From assembly GCA_903848465.1 (NCBI GenBank), contig CAINGK010000173.1, positions 1-64,000 of the forward strand: a DNA stretch of 64,000 bases, written 5' to 3'. Shown one piece after another: positions 56,461-64,000 of the stretch. How positions within the stretch are numbered: position 1 is the stretch's first letter; each line of letters opens with the position of its first letter. The notes beneath the pieces are model-generated. The model saw nothing but the letters and a program-made list of their open reading frames with translations, had not been told where the DNA came from and did not search any database. The stretch is from an uncultured Verrucomicrobiota bacterium (GTDB lineage Bacteria > Verrucomicrobiota > Verrucomicrobiia > Verrucomicrobiales > Verrucomicrobiaceae). The position numbers and the translations under genes are program-made.

Positions 56461-58524
56461 ATGAAAAAATTGTGCCTCTTCTTCCTGCTGGCTTGTCTCT
56501 CATCACCGGTGTGCGCTCAGCTCCGCACTGATGGTGCCACGGCTTCGTTCCAAGGCAGCCTGCCACCGAAACCCACCGCCGCCTTATCGGCAGAACAGGA
56601 GGCTGGAATCGCCAGCGAACTGGCGGTGGTGACGCAAGCCTTTGAAGCCGTGAAGCAGCACCCGCGCGCAGCGGATGCAGACATTTTCATCAAGGCCGTG
56701 CGCTATGCACTGGAGTTCCATGAATGGTATGACAAGAAGCCCGAGGATGGAGTGAAGAAGGCGACGGCGCTGCTGGATGAAGCGAAGAAGCGCATCGCCG
56801 CACTCAAGAAAAACGAAACGCCGTGGATGAACGGCAGCGGGCAGAAGGTGCTGGGCTTTTACTCGAAGATTGATGATTCACCGCAACCCTATGGCGTGGA
56901 AGTGCCGGAAGGTCTGGAGTTTGGCGCGGGCAAGAAACCGGTGCCGATGTGGATCTGGCTGCATGGCCGGGGCGACACCGCCACGGATCTGCCGTTTGTT
57001 TATTCACGGCTGATGGCGAAGAAGCCGGGGCAGTTTCAGCCGGCGGGCACGATTGTGATTCATCCCTTTGGGCGGTACTGCAACGGCTTCAAGAGCGCGG
57101 GCGAGACGGACGTGTTTGAATGCCGTGATGATGCGACCAAGCGCTTCAATGTGGACACGAACCGCGTGGCCATTGCGGGTTTCAGCATGGGCGGCGCAGG
57201 CGCGTGGCATCTCGGTGCGCACTATGCGGACCAGTGGGTCTGCGTGCATACCGGAGCGGGCTTTGCGGATGTGAAGCGCTATCAAAAACTCACGCCGGAC
57301 AAGTATCCGGTCTGGTATGAGCAGACGCTGTGGGGCGTGTATGACGTGCCCGACTATGCGCGGAATTTCTTCAACGTGCCGCTCATCAGCTACAGTGGCG
57401 AGATCGATGCCCAGCGTGACAGCGCCGAATACATGATGGAAGTGCTTGGCAAAGAAGGGCTGCACCCGCCACATCTCATCGGCCCCGGCATGCCGCACAA
57501 GTACCACCCCGAGGTGATCAAAGAAGTACAGGCGTGGGTGGAAAAAGCGGTCGCCAAAGGGCGCGACCTGTTTCCTGACGAAGTCCACATCCAGACCAAG
57601 ACCCCCTTCTATGGCCGCATGAAGTGGCTGAACCTGCATGGGATGGAGGAAAGCTGGAAGGAAGCGCGGCTCGATGCCAAGGTGGTGGACGGGCAGACGA
57701 TCGAGATGAAGTCGCAGAATGTGACGCGCATCGTGTTCTATCCGCCGCCGCAGGCGCGGAAGGGCGGGGGAGCGCTCAAGGTGCTCATTGATGGCACCCC
57801 GCTGAAACTCAAAATTGGTCCCGTGGCATCGCAGTTTGAGACCTTCATGAGCCCCGGCCCAAAGGTGGCAGGGGCGATGTGCCGCCTAATCAAAGAGAAC
57901 GGTAAGTGGCGTGATTTTGGCAATGCGGAGCCCTTTCCGCACGACACTCCGGCCGGGGGCAAGCCGGGTGCCCATCCGGGGCCGATGGATGCGAGTTTCA
58001 TGAAGCGCTTCCTTGTAGTGCTGCCAGATGGAAAATCATCCTCGCCTGCGGTCGATGCGTGGGTGAACGCCGAGGCGGCGCATTTCATCCAGCGCTGGAA
58101 GGGCCTTATGCGTGGCGATGCCCATGTGGTGAAGGCCTCCGAAGTGGGGGATATTTATGAAGCTGGCAAAACGCAAAGCCTCATCCTCTGGGGTACGCCG
58201 GAATCCAACTCCTGCCTCAAGCAGCTTGCTGCGTCACTGCCTGTGAAATGGGACGCGGAAAAGGTGAGCATGGGCGGACAGTCGTTTGACGCGAAGACGC
58301 ACGTGCCCCTGCTGACTTATCCCTGCCTGAAATCGCTGGGCTTTGAGGCGGTGATCAATTCCGGCCTCACCTTCCGCGAGGCGCATGACAAGACCAATTC
58401 CCTGCAAAACCCCAAGCTCCCTGACTGGGCCATCCTCGACATCACGCAGCCGCCGAGTGCTGCGGCAGCGGGGAAAGTCGTGGCGGCGGACTTCTTCGAT
58501 GAACTCTGGCAGGTGAAGAAGTAA
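56461..58524 (+). CDS. Secreted alpha/beta-hydrolase (prolyl oligopeptidase/esterase-like)
   Basis: N-terminal signal peptide MKKLCLFFLLACLSSPVCAQ; MWIWLHGRGDTATDLPF; nucleophile-elbow-like VAIAGFSMGGAGAWHLG. Confidence 0.8.
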   Translation: MKKLCLFFLLACLSSPVCAQLRTDGATASFQGSLPPKPTAALSAEQEAGIASELAVVTQAFEAVKQHPRAADADIFIKAVRYALEFHEWYDKKPEDGVKKATALLDEAKKRIAALKKNETPWMNGSGQKVLGFYSKIDDSPQPYGVEVPEGLEFGAGKKPVPMWIWLHGRGDTATDLPFVYSRLMAKKPGQFQPAGTIVIHPFGRYCNGFKSAGETDVFECRDDATKRFNVDTNRVAIAGFSMGGAGAWHLGAHYADQWVCVHTGAGFADVKRYQKLTPDKYPVWYEQTLWGVYDVPDYARNFFNVPLISYSGEIDAQRDSAEYMMEVLGKEGLHPPHLIGPGMPHKYHPEVIKEVQAWVEKAVAKGRDLFPDEVHIQTKTPFYGRMKWLNLHGMEESWKEARLDAKVVDGQTIEMKSQNVTRIVFYPPPQARKGGGALKVLIDGTPLKLKIGPVASQFETFMSPGPKVAGAMCRLIKENGKWRDFGNAEPFPHDTPAGGKPGAHPGPMDASFMKRFLVVLPDGKSSSPAVDAWVNAEAAHFIQRWKGLMRGDAHVVKASEVGDIYEAGKTQSLILWGTPESNSCLKQLAASLPVKWDAEKVSMGGQSFDAKTHVPLLTYPCLKSLGFEAVINSGLTFREAHDKTNSLQNPKLPDWAILDITQPPSAAAAGKVVAADFFDELWQVKK

Positions 58525-58541
58525 GGGGAATCTGTTGCAGG

Positions 58542-59078
58542 CTAAGCCGCTGCCAGCAGCGTGATCTGCCTACCCTCTTGCATCTCCACGCCGGTGAGGT
58601 CTGCGCCATCGAGGTCTGCGCCCAGCAGGTTCGCGCGGATCAGGCGCGTGCCGCTGAGGTCGGCACCGCAAAGATTCGCGTTGGCGAAATTCGCCCGCCG
58701 CAGGTCCGTGTCGTGAAAATTCACCCGGCGCAGGTCCGCTCCCAGCAACTGAACGCCGGTGCATTTGGCTCCGCGCAGGTCTGCACCTTCGAGGTTCGCC
58801 AGGCTGAGGTCGGCACCGTTGAGATTCGCCCCGCGAAGATCGGCCAGGCTGAGATCCGCGCCACGCAGGTTGGCCAGACTAAGGTCTGCGCCGTTGAGAT
58901 TGGCGAGGTGCAGATTCGCCTGGGCCAGATTCACGCGGCGGAGATCAGCACCGCCGAGATTGGCCTCGCTGAGGCTGGCCGACTGGAGACCTTCATCCAG
59001 GAGGAAGGTGTTCCAGGCATATGCACCTTGCTTTAGAACTTCCAGACAGGTTATCTTTTCCATATTGTAGCTTCCCAT
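58542..59078 (-). CDS. Pentapeptide repeat protein
   Basis: Run of A(N/D)L-type pentapeptides: [53 protein letters not shown]. Confidence 0.92.
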   Translation of the reverse strand: MGSYNMEKITCLEVLKQGAYAWNTFLLDEGLQSASLSEANLGGADLRRVNLAQANLHLANLNGADLSLANLRGADLSLADLRGANLNGADLSLANLEGADLRGAKCTGVQLLGADLRRVNFHDTDLRRANFANANLCGADLSGTRLIRANLLGADLDGADLTGVEMQEGRQITLLAAA

Positions 59079-59240
59079 GGTCCAGAGCCTGGTAAAGACG
59101 CAGGTTGTAATGAGTTTGTGTGCAGTTTACGCAGACTTCACACTTGAGCTGCGCGCGCGAGTGACTACAAAAAGGAGTGCGTTTAATAGCTACGCCATGC
59201 GTATCTATGATCCATAGTGACACTGTACTCTTCAACGACC

Positions 59241-60212
59241 ATGAACACACTTACACGCCGTTTCTTCCTTCCCACGCTTGCTGCCACGCTGCTGCTCGGC
59301 ACCGCCGGTGTCCGCGCTGCTGTGGGGGGCATCCAAGATGATGGGGCCTTCTTTTCCGACTTCGCCAAGGTGAATGCCACGGGCACGATCAATGAGGTCG
59401 CCACCCGACTGCACAAGGACATCGTGGTACAAACCTTCGCGGTCGTGCCTGACGACGTGAAGCAGACGGTGCTCCAGGCGGACAAGTCAGCGCCCAACCG
59501 AGGCTTTACCCAGTGGGCGGAACAGCTCGCCCGTAGCAAGAAAGTGAACGGCGTCCTCATCCTGCTCGTCAAACAGCCTGCGCATCTCCAAGTCGTCGTT
59601 GGCACGGAGACTCAGCGAGTGGCCTTCACGCTGCATGACCGTGAGACGCTGGTGCAGCGCATGCTTGAACCGCTGAAGCACAAAAAGAATGATGATGCGC
59701 TGATTGATGGGGTGAACTTCATTGCCACGACCATGAAGGCGCATCACAACGGCGCAGCGGCACCGCTTAGCTCCAGGATGCACACCACGACGCAGGGAGG
59801 TTCTTCCTGGCTGCCTACGATTGGCATCGTGCTGCTGATCTGGGTGGGGTTCAGCCTCATTCGCGGCCTGTTCCGTTCCCTGTCGGGCGGCGGTGGTGCT
59901 CCCGTCGGCGGGATGGGCGGCATGGGCCAGCCTTACGGCGGCGGCGGTGGCGGCTTTTTCCAGAACATGATGGGCAGCATGTTTGGCGCTGCCGCTGGCA
60001 TGTGGATGTATGACAATTTCTTTGGCTCACACAGCTCCGCCTCCACCTTCGGCGCACAGCCCCCAGACTCACTGAACAACGACGCTGGCTTCTCCGGCAC
60101 TGACACCGACTACACCAGTTCCGGTGGTAGTTTCAGCGATGACTCCGACAGCAGCTTCGGCGGCGGTGATTCGGGTGGCGGCAGCGACTTTGGCGGCGGC
60201 GGAGATTTTTAA
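59241..60212 (+). CDS. TPM-domain protein with Gly/Ser-rich C-terminus (YgcG-like)
   Basis: Signal peptide MNTLTRRFFLPTLAATLLLGTAGVRA; TPM-like VNGVLILLVKQPAHLQVVVGTETQR; C-terminal DSSFGGGDSGGGSDFGGGGDF. Confidence 0.8.
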   Translation: MNTLTRRFFLPTLAATLLLGTAGVRAAVGGIQDDGAFFSDFAKVNATGTINEVATRLHKDIVVQTFAVVPDDVKQTVLQADKSAPNRGFTQWAEQLARSKKVNGVLILLVKQPAHLQVVVGTETQRVAFTLHDRETLVQRMLEPLKHKKNDDALIDGVNFIATTMKAHHNGAAAPLSSRMHTTTQGGSSWLPTIGIVLLIWVGFSLIRGLFRSLSGGGGAPVGGMGGMGQPYGGGGGGFFQNMMGSMFGAAAGMWMYDNFFGSHSSASTFGAQPPDSLNNDAGFSGTDTDYTSSGGSFSDDSDSSFGGGDSGGGSDFGGGGDF

Positions 60213-60229
60213 TCTGTCAGCCAGCAACG

Positions 60230-60436
60230 ATGAGCCGTTACGCCAGTAATCAGGATGTCGTGCGCTTCTTTGCCGCGCACGGCATTGAGGTGACCCAGGT
60301 CCGCCGCGAAGGCGCGGTGCGCCACTTGTGCGTGCAGCGCCAGCCGCTCACATTGCCCATGGATGCCAGCCCGGACGATTGCCTCCGGCGAGTGCGCGAG
60401 AGCGTGGCTGCGGCAGAATCGGTGGAGAGCAAATAG
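60230..60436 (+). CDS. Small hypothetical protein
   Basis: 68 aa ORF, co-oriented and 17 bp downstream of the TPM gene. Confidence 0.45.
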   Translation: MSRYASNQDVVRFFAAHGIEVTQVRREGAVRHLCVQRQPLTLPMDASPDDCLRRVRESVAAAESVESK

Positions 60437-60439
60437 GAC

Positions 60440-61000
60440 TCACATCAAGCTCAGCAGGGCTTCGCGCACCTGGGCCTGCCATTTGCCGAAGTAGGCCAGG
60501 CGTGCCTGGAGGATTTGCAGATCGGAGAGGGCGGTGGTGTCGCCGGTGCTGAGGCGGGTGTCGAAGGCGGGTAGGCCTGCCAGCAGGGCGGTGCGCTCGG
60601 CATCGAGCGTGGTGCCGAGGGTTTCGAGCTGTTCACGCAGCCGCATTTCGTCGGGGGCGAGCAGGGCTTTGGCGAGCGCGGAGGTGGCGCTCTGTTTGCG
60701 CTTGAGGAAAGTGGCGACGTTTTGCAGCGCGGGGCCGAGCTGGCCGAAGAGCGCCATCATGCCATCGTCGATGGGCACTGTGCGCCAGGGCACGGCATGC
60801 AGATCGAGCAGGTGCTTGAGGCGTTTCTCGGGGGCTTGCAGGGTGTCGTAGGCGGTGTTGATCTCAGCGGCGCGGGTGGCATCGCCACCGGGCTGGTCCG
60901 GGTGGGCGCTGCGGCTGGCAGCCAGCCAGGCCTGCTGTATCGCTTCGTCATCGAGCGCGGCAATGCGCGGCAGGCCGAGGAGGGCAAAGGCGTTCGACAT
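60440..61000 (-). CDS. hscB: HscB-like J-domain co-chaperone
   Basis: NAFALLGLPRIAALDDEAIQQAWLAASRSAHPDQPGGD with HPD motif and a C-terminal helical domain; next to an IscA-like gene. Confidence 0.78.
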   Translation of the reverse strand: MSNAFALLGLPRIAALDDEAIQQAWLAASRSAHPDQPGGDATRAAEINTAYDTLQAPEKRLKHLLDLHAVPWRTVPIDDGMMALFGQLGPALQNVATFLKRKQSATSALAKALLAPDEMRLREQLETLGTTLDAERTALLAGLPAFDTRLSTGDTTALSDLQILQARLAYFGKWQAQVREALLSLM

Positions 61001-61005
61001 CGGGC

Positions 61006-61374
61006 TCAGGCAGAAAAGCTTTCACCGCAGGAGCAGGTGACGACGGCGTTTGGGTTCTTCACCTTGAAGCCGCCACTCTGGATGTCGTCGCTGTAGTCCA
61101 ATTCGGAACCGGAGACGAACAGGGCGCTCTTGGGGTCGATGACGACGCGCACCTCGCTGGAAGTGACCATGATGTCGCGATTGGCCGGGCCATCGACGAG
61201 GTCCATCTTGTATTGCAGACCGGAGCAGCCGCCACCGACGACGGCCACGCGCAGCGCTCCATTCTCAGCGCGGCCCTGCTTTTTGAGCAGGCCGAGCAGA
61301 CGGTTGGCGGCGTTCGGCAGCACCTTGATGAGTTTTTCATTGCCGATTTTGAAACTGGGGGCGACGGCGGTCAT
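61006..61374 (-). CDS. HesB/IscA family iron-sulfur cluster protein
   Basis: VAVVGGGCSGLQYKMDLVD and C-terminal TCSCGESFSA (three conserved Cys). Confidence 0.92.
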   Translation of the reverse strand: MTAVAPSFKIGNEKLIKVLPNAANRLLGLLKKQGRAENGALRVAVVGGGCSGLQYKMDLVDGPANRDIMVTSSEVRVVIDPKSALFVSGSELDYSDDIQSGGFKVKNPNAVVTCSCGESFSA

Positions 61375-61521
61375 GGGACGAGACTGATAGCGCAGCGAGG
61401 AAAGAAAGCAAAGCGTCGCGGTCGCACGCGGGCAGGGCCGCTATTTTGAGGCCGGTGTGGATTGTGCTTGCCTCAGGGGCGGATTTTTGAGAGGTAAGAG
61501 GGGCAACACCCACCAAACTCC

Positions 61522-61842
61522 ATGAGCGCTTTCGAGTTGATACCTCTCCCCCTGCAACTCTTTACCCTGAAGGATGGCATCGTCGCCAGTGACAGCGGTC
61601 AGGAGGCCGTGAACAATTATGCCGCCGATTTCCAAGGGTTGCGACACTTTGGTCAGAAAGTGGGCGAATGCCTCGACCTGGGTGCCCCCTGGATGGGGAC
61701 GCTGCAGGAGGAGGATTTCTCCCTGAACTTCGCGTATTTCGACGCTGGCACGGATGCCAAAGACCCCGGTGCAGGTGCCCTCATCGGCGAACGCTCGCCC
61801 ATGTTTGAACTCCTCACCCGCGCCAGTTCCCTGGAGGCATAA
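61522..61842 (+). CDS. Hypothetical protein
   Basis: 106 aa ORF directly upstream of and co-oriented with 61846..62328. Confidence 0.5.
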   Translation: MSAFELIPLPLQLFTLKDGIVASDSGQEAVNNYAADFQGLRHFGQKVGECLDLGAPWMGTLQEEDFSLNFAYFDAGTDAKDPGAGALIGERSPMFELLTRASSLEA

Positions 61843-61845
61843 ACC

Positions 61846-62328
61846 ATGGCTGCATACATCACTCCCTCTCTGCGCTCCGCGCTCGAACGTCTGAAGCACG
61901 CCGGTTCGGTCAATGGGCTGCTGCTGTGCTGGCGGCGGCAGATTTTGATCAACCTCCTGCCCTATGAGGAATTTCGTGCCGAGCGCCTCCTGCAAGCCCT
62001 GCATGATGCGCGCGCTCATTTTGGCAGCGGGGGTGATCGCGACGTGAATACTTTTTGGTTCGGCTATGAGGGCGTGTTTGTGCTGGCTCTGTTCCAGGGG
62101 GAGTGCCTGCTCATCACGCTGCACACGCATGCGTCCGAGGTGGATTTCATGCGCCGTGCGGGGCTGACCTTTCTGGACGACACCCAGCTCCTCGTACAGG
62201 CGCTGCTGCAGCCGTCACCCGATGACGAAATCAGCCGGGTGGAGACGCAGCCGCTGGGAAATCTGGAGAGTGGCGGCCATCCGCCCCATTCATCCGGGCC
62301 GACGAAGGTCATCCCGCGCCACGTTTGA
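61846..62328 (+). CDS. Hypothetical protein, possible roadblock/LC7-like fold
   Basis: SALERLKHAGSVNGLLLCWRRQILINLLPYEEFRAERLLQALHDARAHF...GVFVLALFQGECLLITLHT has the size and periodicity of roadblock domains. Confidence 0.5.
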   Translation: MAAYITPSLRSALERLKHAGSVNGLLLCWRRQILINLLPYEEFRAERLLQALHDARAHFGSGGDRDVNTFWFGYEGVFVLALFQGECLLITLHTHASEVDFMRRAGLTFLDDTQLLVQALLQPSPDDEISRVETQPLGNLESGGHPPHSSGPTKVIPRHV

Positions 62329-62390
62329 GGCAGTCTGCGCACTCTGCGACGTGATGTTTTGTAAACCGATCTGATTCAGTGCTCCGGCAT

Positions 62391-62411
62391 TCATTAGGGG
62401 CTTCCTAATGA
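62391..62411. promoter_or_regulatory. Perfect 8-bp-stem hairpin/operator-like dyad upstream of Gfo/Idh gene
   Basis: tcattagg-ggctt-cctaatga, about 95 bp upstream of ATG 62506. Confidence 0.5.
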
Positions 62412-62505
62412 CCTGCTCTTGGGACTGATCAATCTGGCCTCTCGCTGAAAGGTTTGCCGTCGCCGTGCCGAAATCTCAGCTCTGTTTTCAACCTATCTTG
62501 CTATC

Positions 62506-63876
62506 ATGTCTGATCCCGCCGCATCCGCTTTCTCACGCCGCCGTTTTCTCAATGCCAGTGGTGGAGCGCTTCTCGCTCCGGTCGTGCTGACCTCCGCAGG
62601 CTCTCTCCTTGCGCAGCAGAAGGCGGACTCCAACGAGACTTTGAAAATCGGCCTGATCGGTTGCGGTGGTCGCGGCACCGGTGCGGCGGCGCAGGCGCTC
62701 GGCGCGGATTACAATTCAAAGATCGTGGCGATGGCCGATGCGTTCGACACCCAGATCGAGAGCAGCATCAAGAACCTTTCCACGCAGTTCCCGGACCGCG
62801 TGGATGTGCAGCCGGATAAAAAATTCACCGGGCTGGATGCTTATCAAAAGCTCATCAACTGCGGCGTGGATGTGGTGCTGCTGGCCACCCCGCCGGGCTT
62901 CCGCCCCCTGCATCTGACTGCTGCGGTCGAGGCCGGGAAACACATCTTCTGCGAGAAGCCGATGGCGGTGGATGCCGCTGGTTATCGCGTGGCTCAGGCC
63001 GCAGTCGAAAAGGCCAAGCAGAAGAAGCTCAATCTCGTGGCTGGCTTCTGCTGGCGCTACTCCACCAGCCGCATCGAGTGCTACAAGCGCCTGCACGAAG
63101 GGCAGATCGGCGACATCACCAGCATCCTGGCGACTTATTACGCCGGTCCCGTCAAAGTCATGCCGCCCGCCGCAGGCCGCCCCGCTGGGATGGGCGATGT
63201 GGAGTGGCAAGTGCGCAACTGGTACAATTTCTCCTGGCTCTGCGGTGATAGCATCGTCGAGCAGGCGGTGCACAGCCTCGACAAAATCTGCTGGGCCATG
63301 AAGGACGCGCCGCCGATTAGCGTCATCGGTACCGGCGGTCGGCAGCGTCAGGCGGAGGGTGGCAACATCTTTGACCACTTCCACTGCGCATACGAGTGGG
63401 AGGGCGGCATTCTCTGCCACCTGACCAACCGTCAGATAAACGGCTGCCACAACGAAGTGATCGACAACATTCAAGGCACCAAGGGCAGGCTGGTCATCGG
63501 CAAAGGCTCCGCGCCGTTCATCGAGGGCGAACAACGCTGGCGCTGGCGCGGCGAGGAGAAAAACATGTACGACCTGGAGCATCAGGCGCTCTTTAACGCG
63601 ATCCGCAAAGGCGAGGTCATCAATGACGGCGACCGCATGCTGAGCAGCACCCTCATCGCCATCATGGGCCGTGAAGCCGCCTATACCGGGCAGAAAATCC
63701 TGTGGAAGGACGACGCAGCACCTGCCGCCCCGGAAGGTGGCAAAGACAACAAGCCCGCACGGACGGCGCTGGCCATCCTTTCTTCCCAGCAGGATCTCGC
63801 GCCCGACAATCTGCAGTTTGGCGACAAGTTTGAGCCGGGGCCGCTGCCGATCCCGGGGGTGACGAAGTTTGTGTGA
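62506..63876 (+). CDS. Tat-exported Gfo/Idh/MocA family oxidoreductase
   Basis: Tat-like SRRRFLNASGGALLAPVVL; KIGLIGCGGRGTGAAAQAL; HIFCEKPMAVDAAGYR. Confidence 0.93.
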   Translation: MSDPAASAFSRRRFLNASGGALLAPVVLTSAGSLLAQQKADSNETLKIGLIGCGGRGTGAAAQALGADYNSKIVAMADAFDTQIESSIKNLSTQFPDRVDVQPDKKFTGLDAYQKLINCGVDVVLLATPPGFRPLHLTAAVEAGKHIFCEKPMAVDAAGYRVAQAAVEKAKQKKLNLVAGFCWRYSTSRIECYKRLHEGQIGDITSILATYYAGPVKVMPPAAGRPAGMGDVEWQVRNWYNFSWLCGDSIVEQAVHSLDKICWAMKDAPPISVIGTGGRQRQAEGGNIFDHFHCAYEWEGGILCHLTNRQINGCHNEVIDNIQGTKGRLVIGKGSAPFIEGEQRWRWRGEEKNMYDLEHQALFNAIRKGEVINDGDRMLSSTLIAIMGREAAYTGQKILWKDDAAPAAPEGGKDNKPARTALAILSSQQDLAPDNLQFGDKFEPGPLPIPGVTKFV

Positions 63877-64000
63877 GCTGAGATTCATTGTCTCTTACCA
63901 CAGAACGGATCATCCTCCCCAGCCGTCACTCCAGTACGGACTGAAGCTCCAGGATCAAACTGGCAACGAGTTCCGCCCGGTCTCGGAATAAATCATCTTC

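Noticed and set aside
58578-59070. Plus-strand ORFs opposite the pentapeptide-repeat gene
   Set aside because: Their repeats are simply the reverse complement of the pentapeptide coding periodicity.
61441-62130. 229-aa minus-strand ORF
   Set aside because: Opposes two co-oriented, closely spaced plus-strand ORFs with better composition; no motif found.
62716-63888. 390-aa minus-strand ORF
   Set aside because: Antisense shadow of the Gfo/Idh oxidoreductase.
1-64000. tRNA, rRNA, transposase, integrase or phage genes
   Set aside because: None recognised on reading; absence is not proven without tRNAscan-SE or Infernal searches.

Overview
This 64 kb bacterial window is GC-rich and densely coding. 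Gene content and style suggest Verrucomicrobia or a similar PVC-group genome, but that is inference. From left to right it contains: (1) an edge region with a perfect 22-bp palindrome and a single CRISPR-repeat-like tail; (2) a cyanophycin block, with cyanophycin synthetase divergent from an ABC exporter with an extra N-terminal domain and a DUF1854-type protein; (3) plsY-gpsA, an rRNA-methyltransferase-like gene and an orphan pair of oligopeptide-type ABC permeases; (4) a ParE/RelE-type toxin-antitoxin pair; (5) polA, a CPA2 antiporter and an MsbA-like ABC exporter; (6) a surface-glycan locus of about 36 kb (about 19.6-55.6 kb), arranged as several translationally coupled operons. It includes nonulosonate genes (NeuB, NeuC, NeuA and NeuD-like), GDP-fucose genes, a WbpA/B/D/E-like set, two separate TPP-dependent enzyme systems (an acetolactate-synthase-like protein and a split transketolase), many methyltransferases and glycosyltransferases, and two members of an unfamiliar glycosyltransferase-like family; (7) a tail with a secreted hydrolase, a pentapeptide-repeat protein, a TPM-domain protein, HscB- and IscA-like proteins and a Tat-exported Gfo/Idh oxidoreductase. 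The best candidates for undescribed biology are the TPP-enzyme/Gfo-Idh/cytidylyltransferase/NeuC-like operon (30.0-35.4 kb), the split-transketolase glycan operon (35.8-44.2 kb), the paralogous GT-like family, and an intergenic inverted-repeat element near 35.5 kb. All assignments come from reading the translations; no searches were run.
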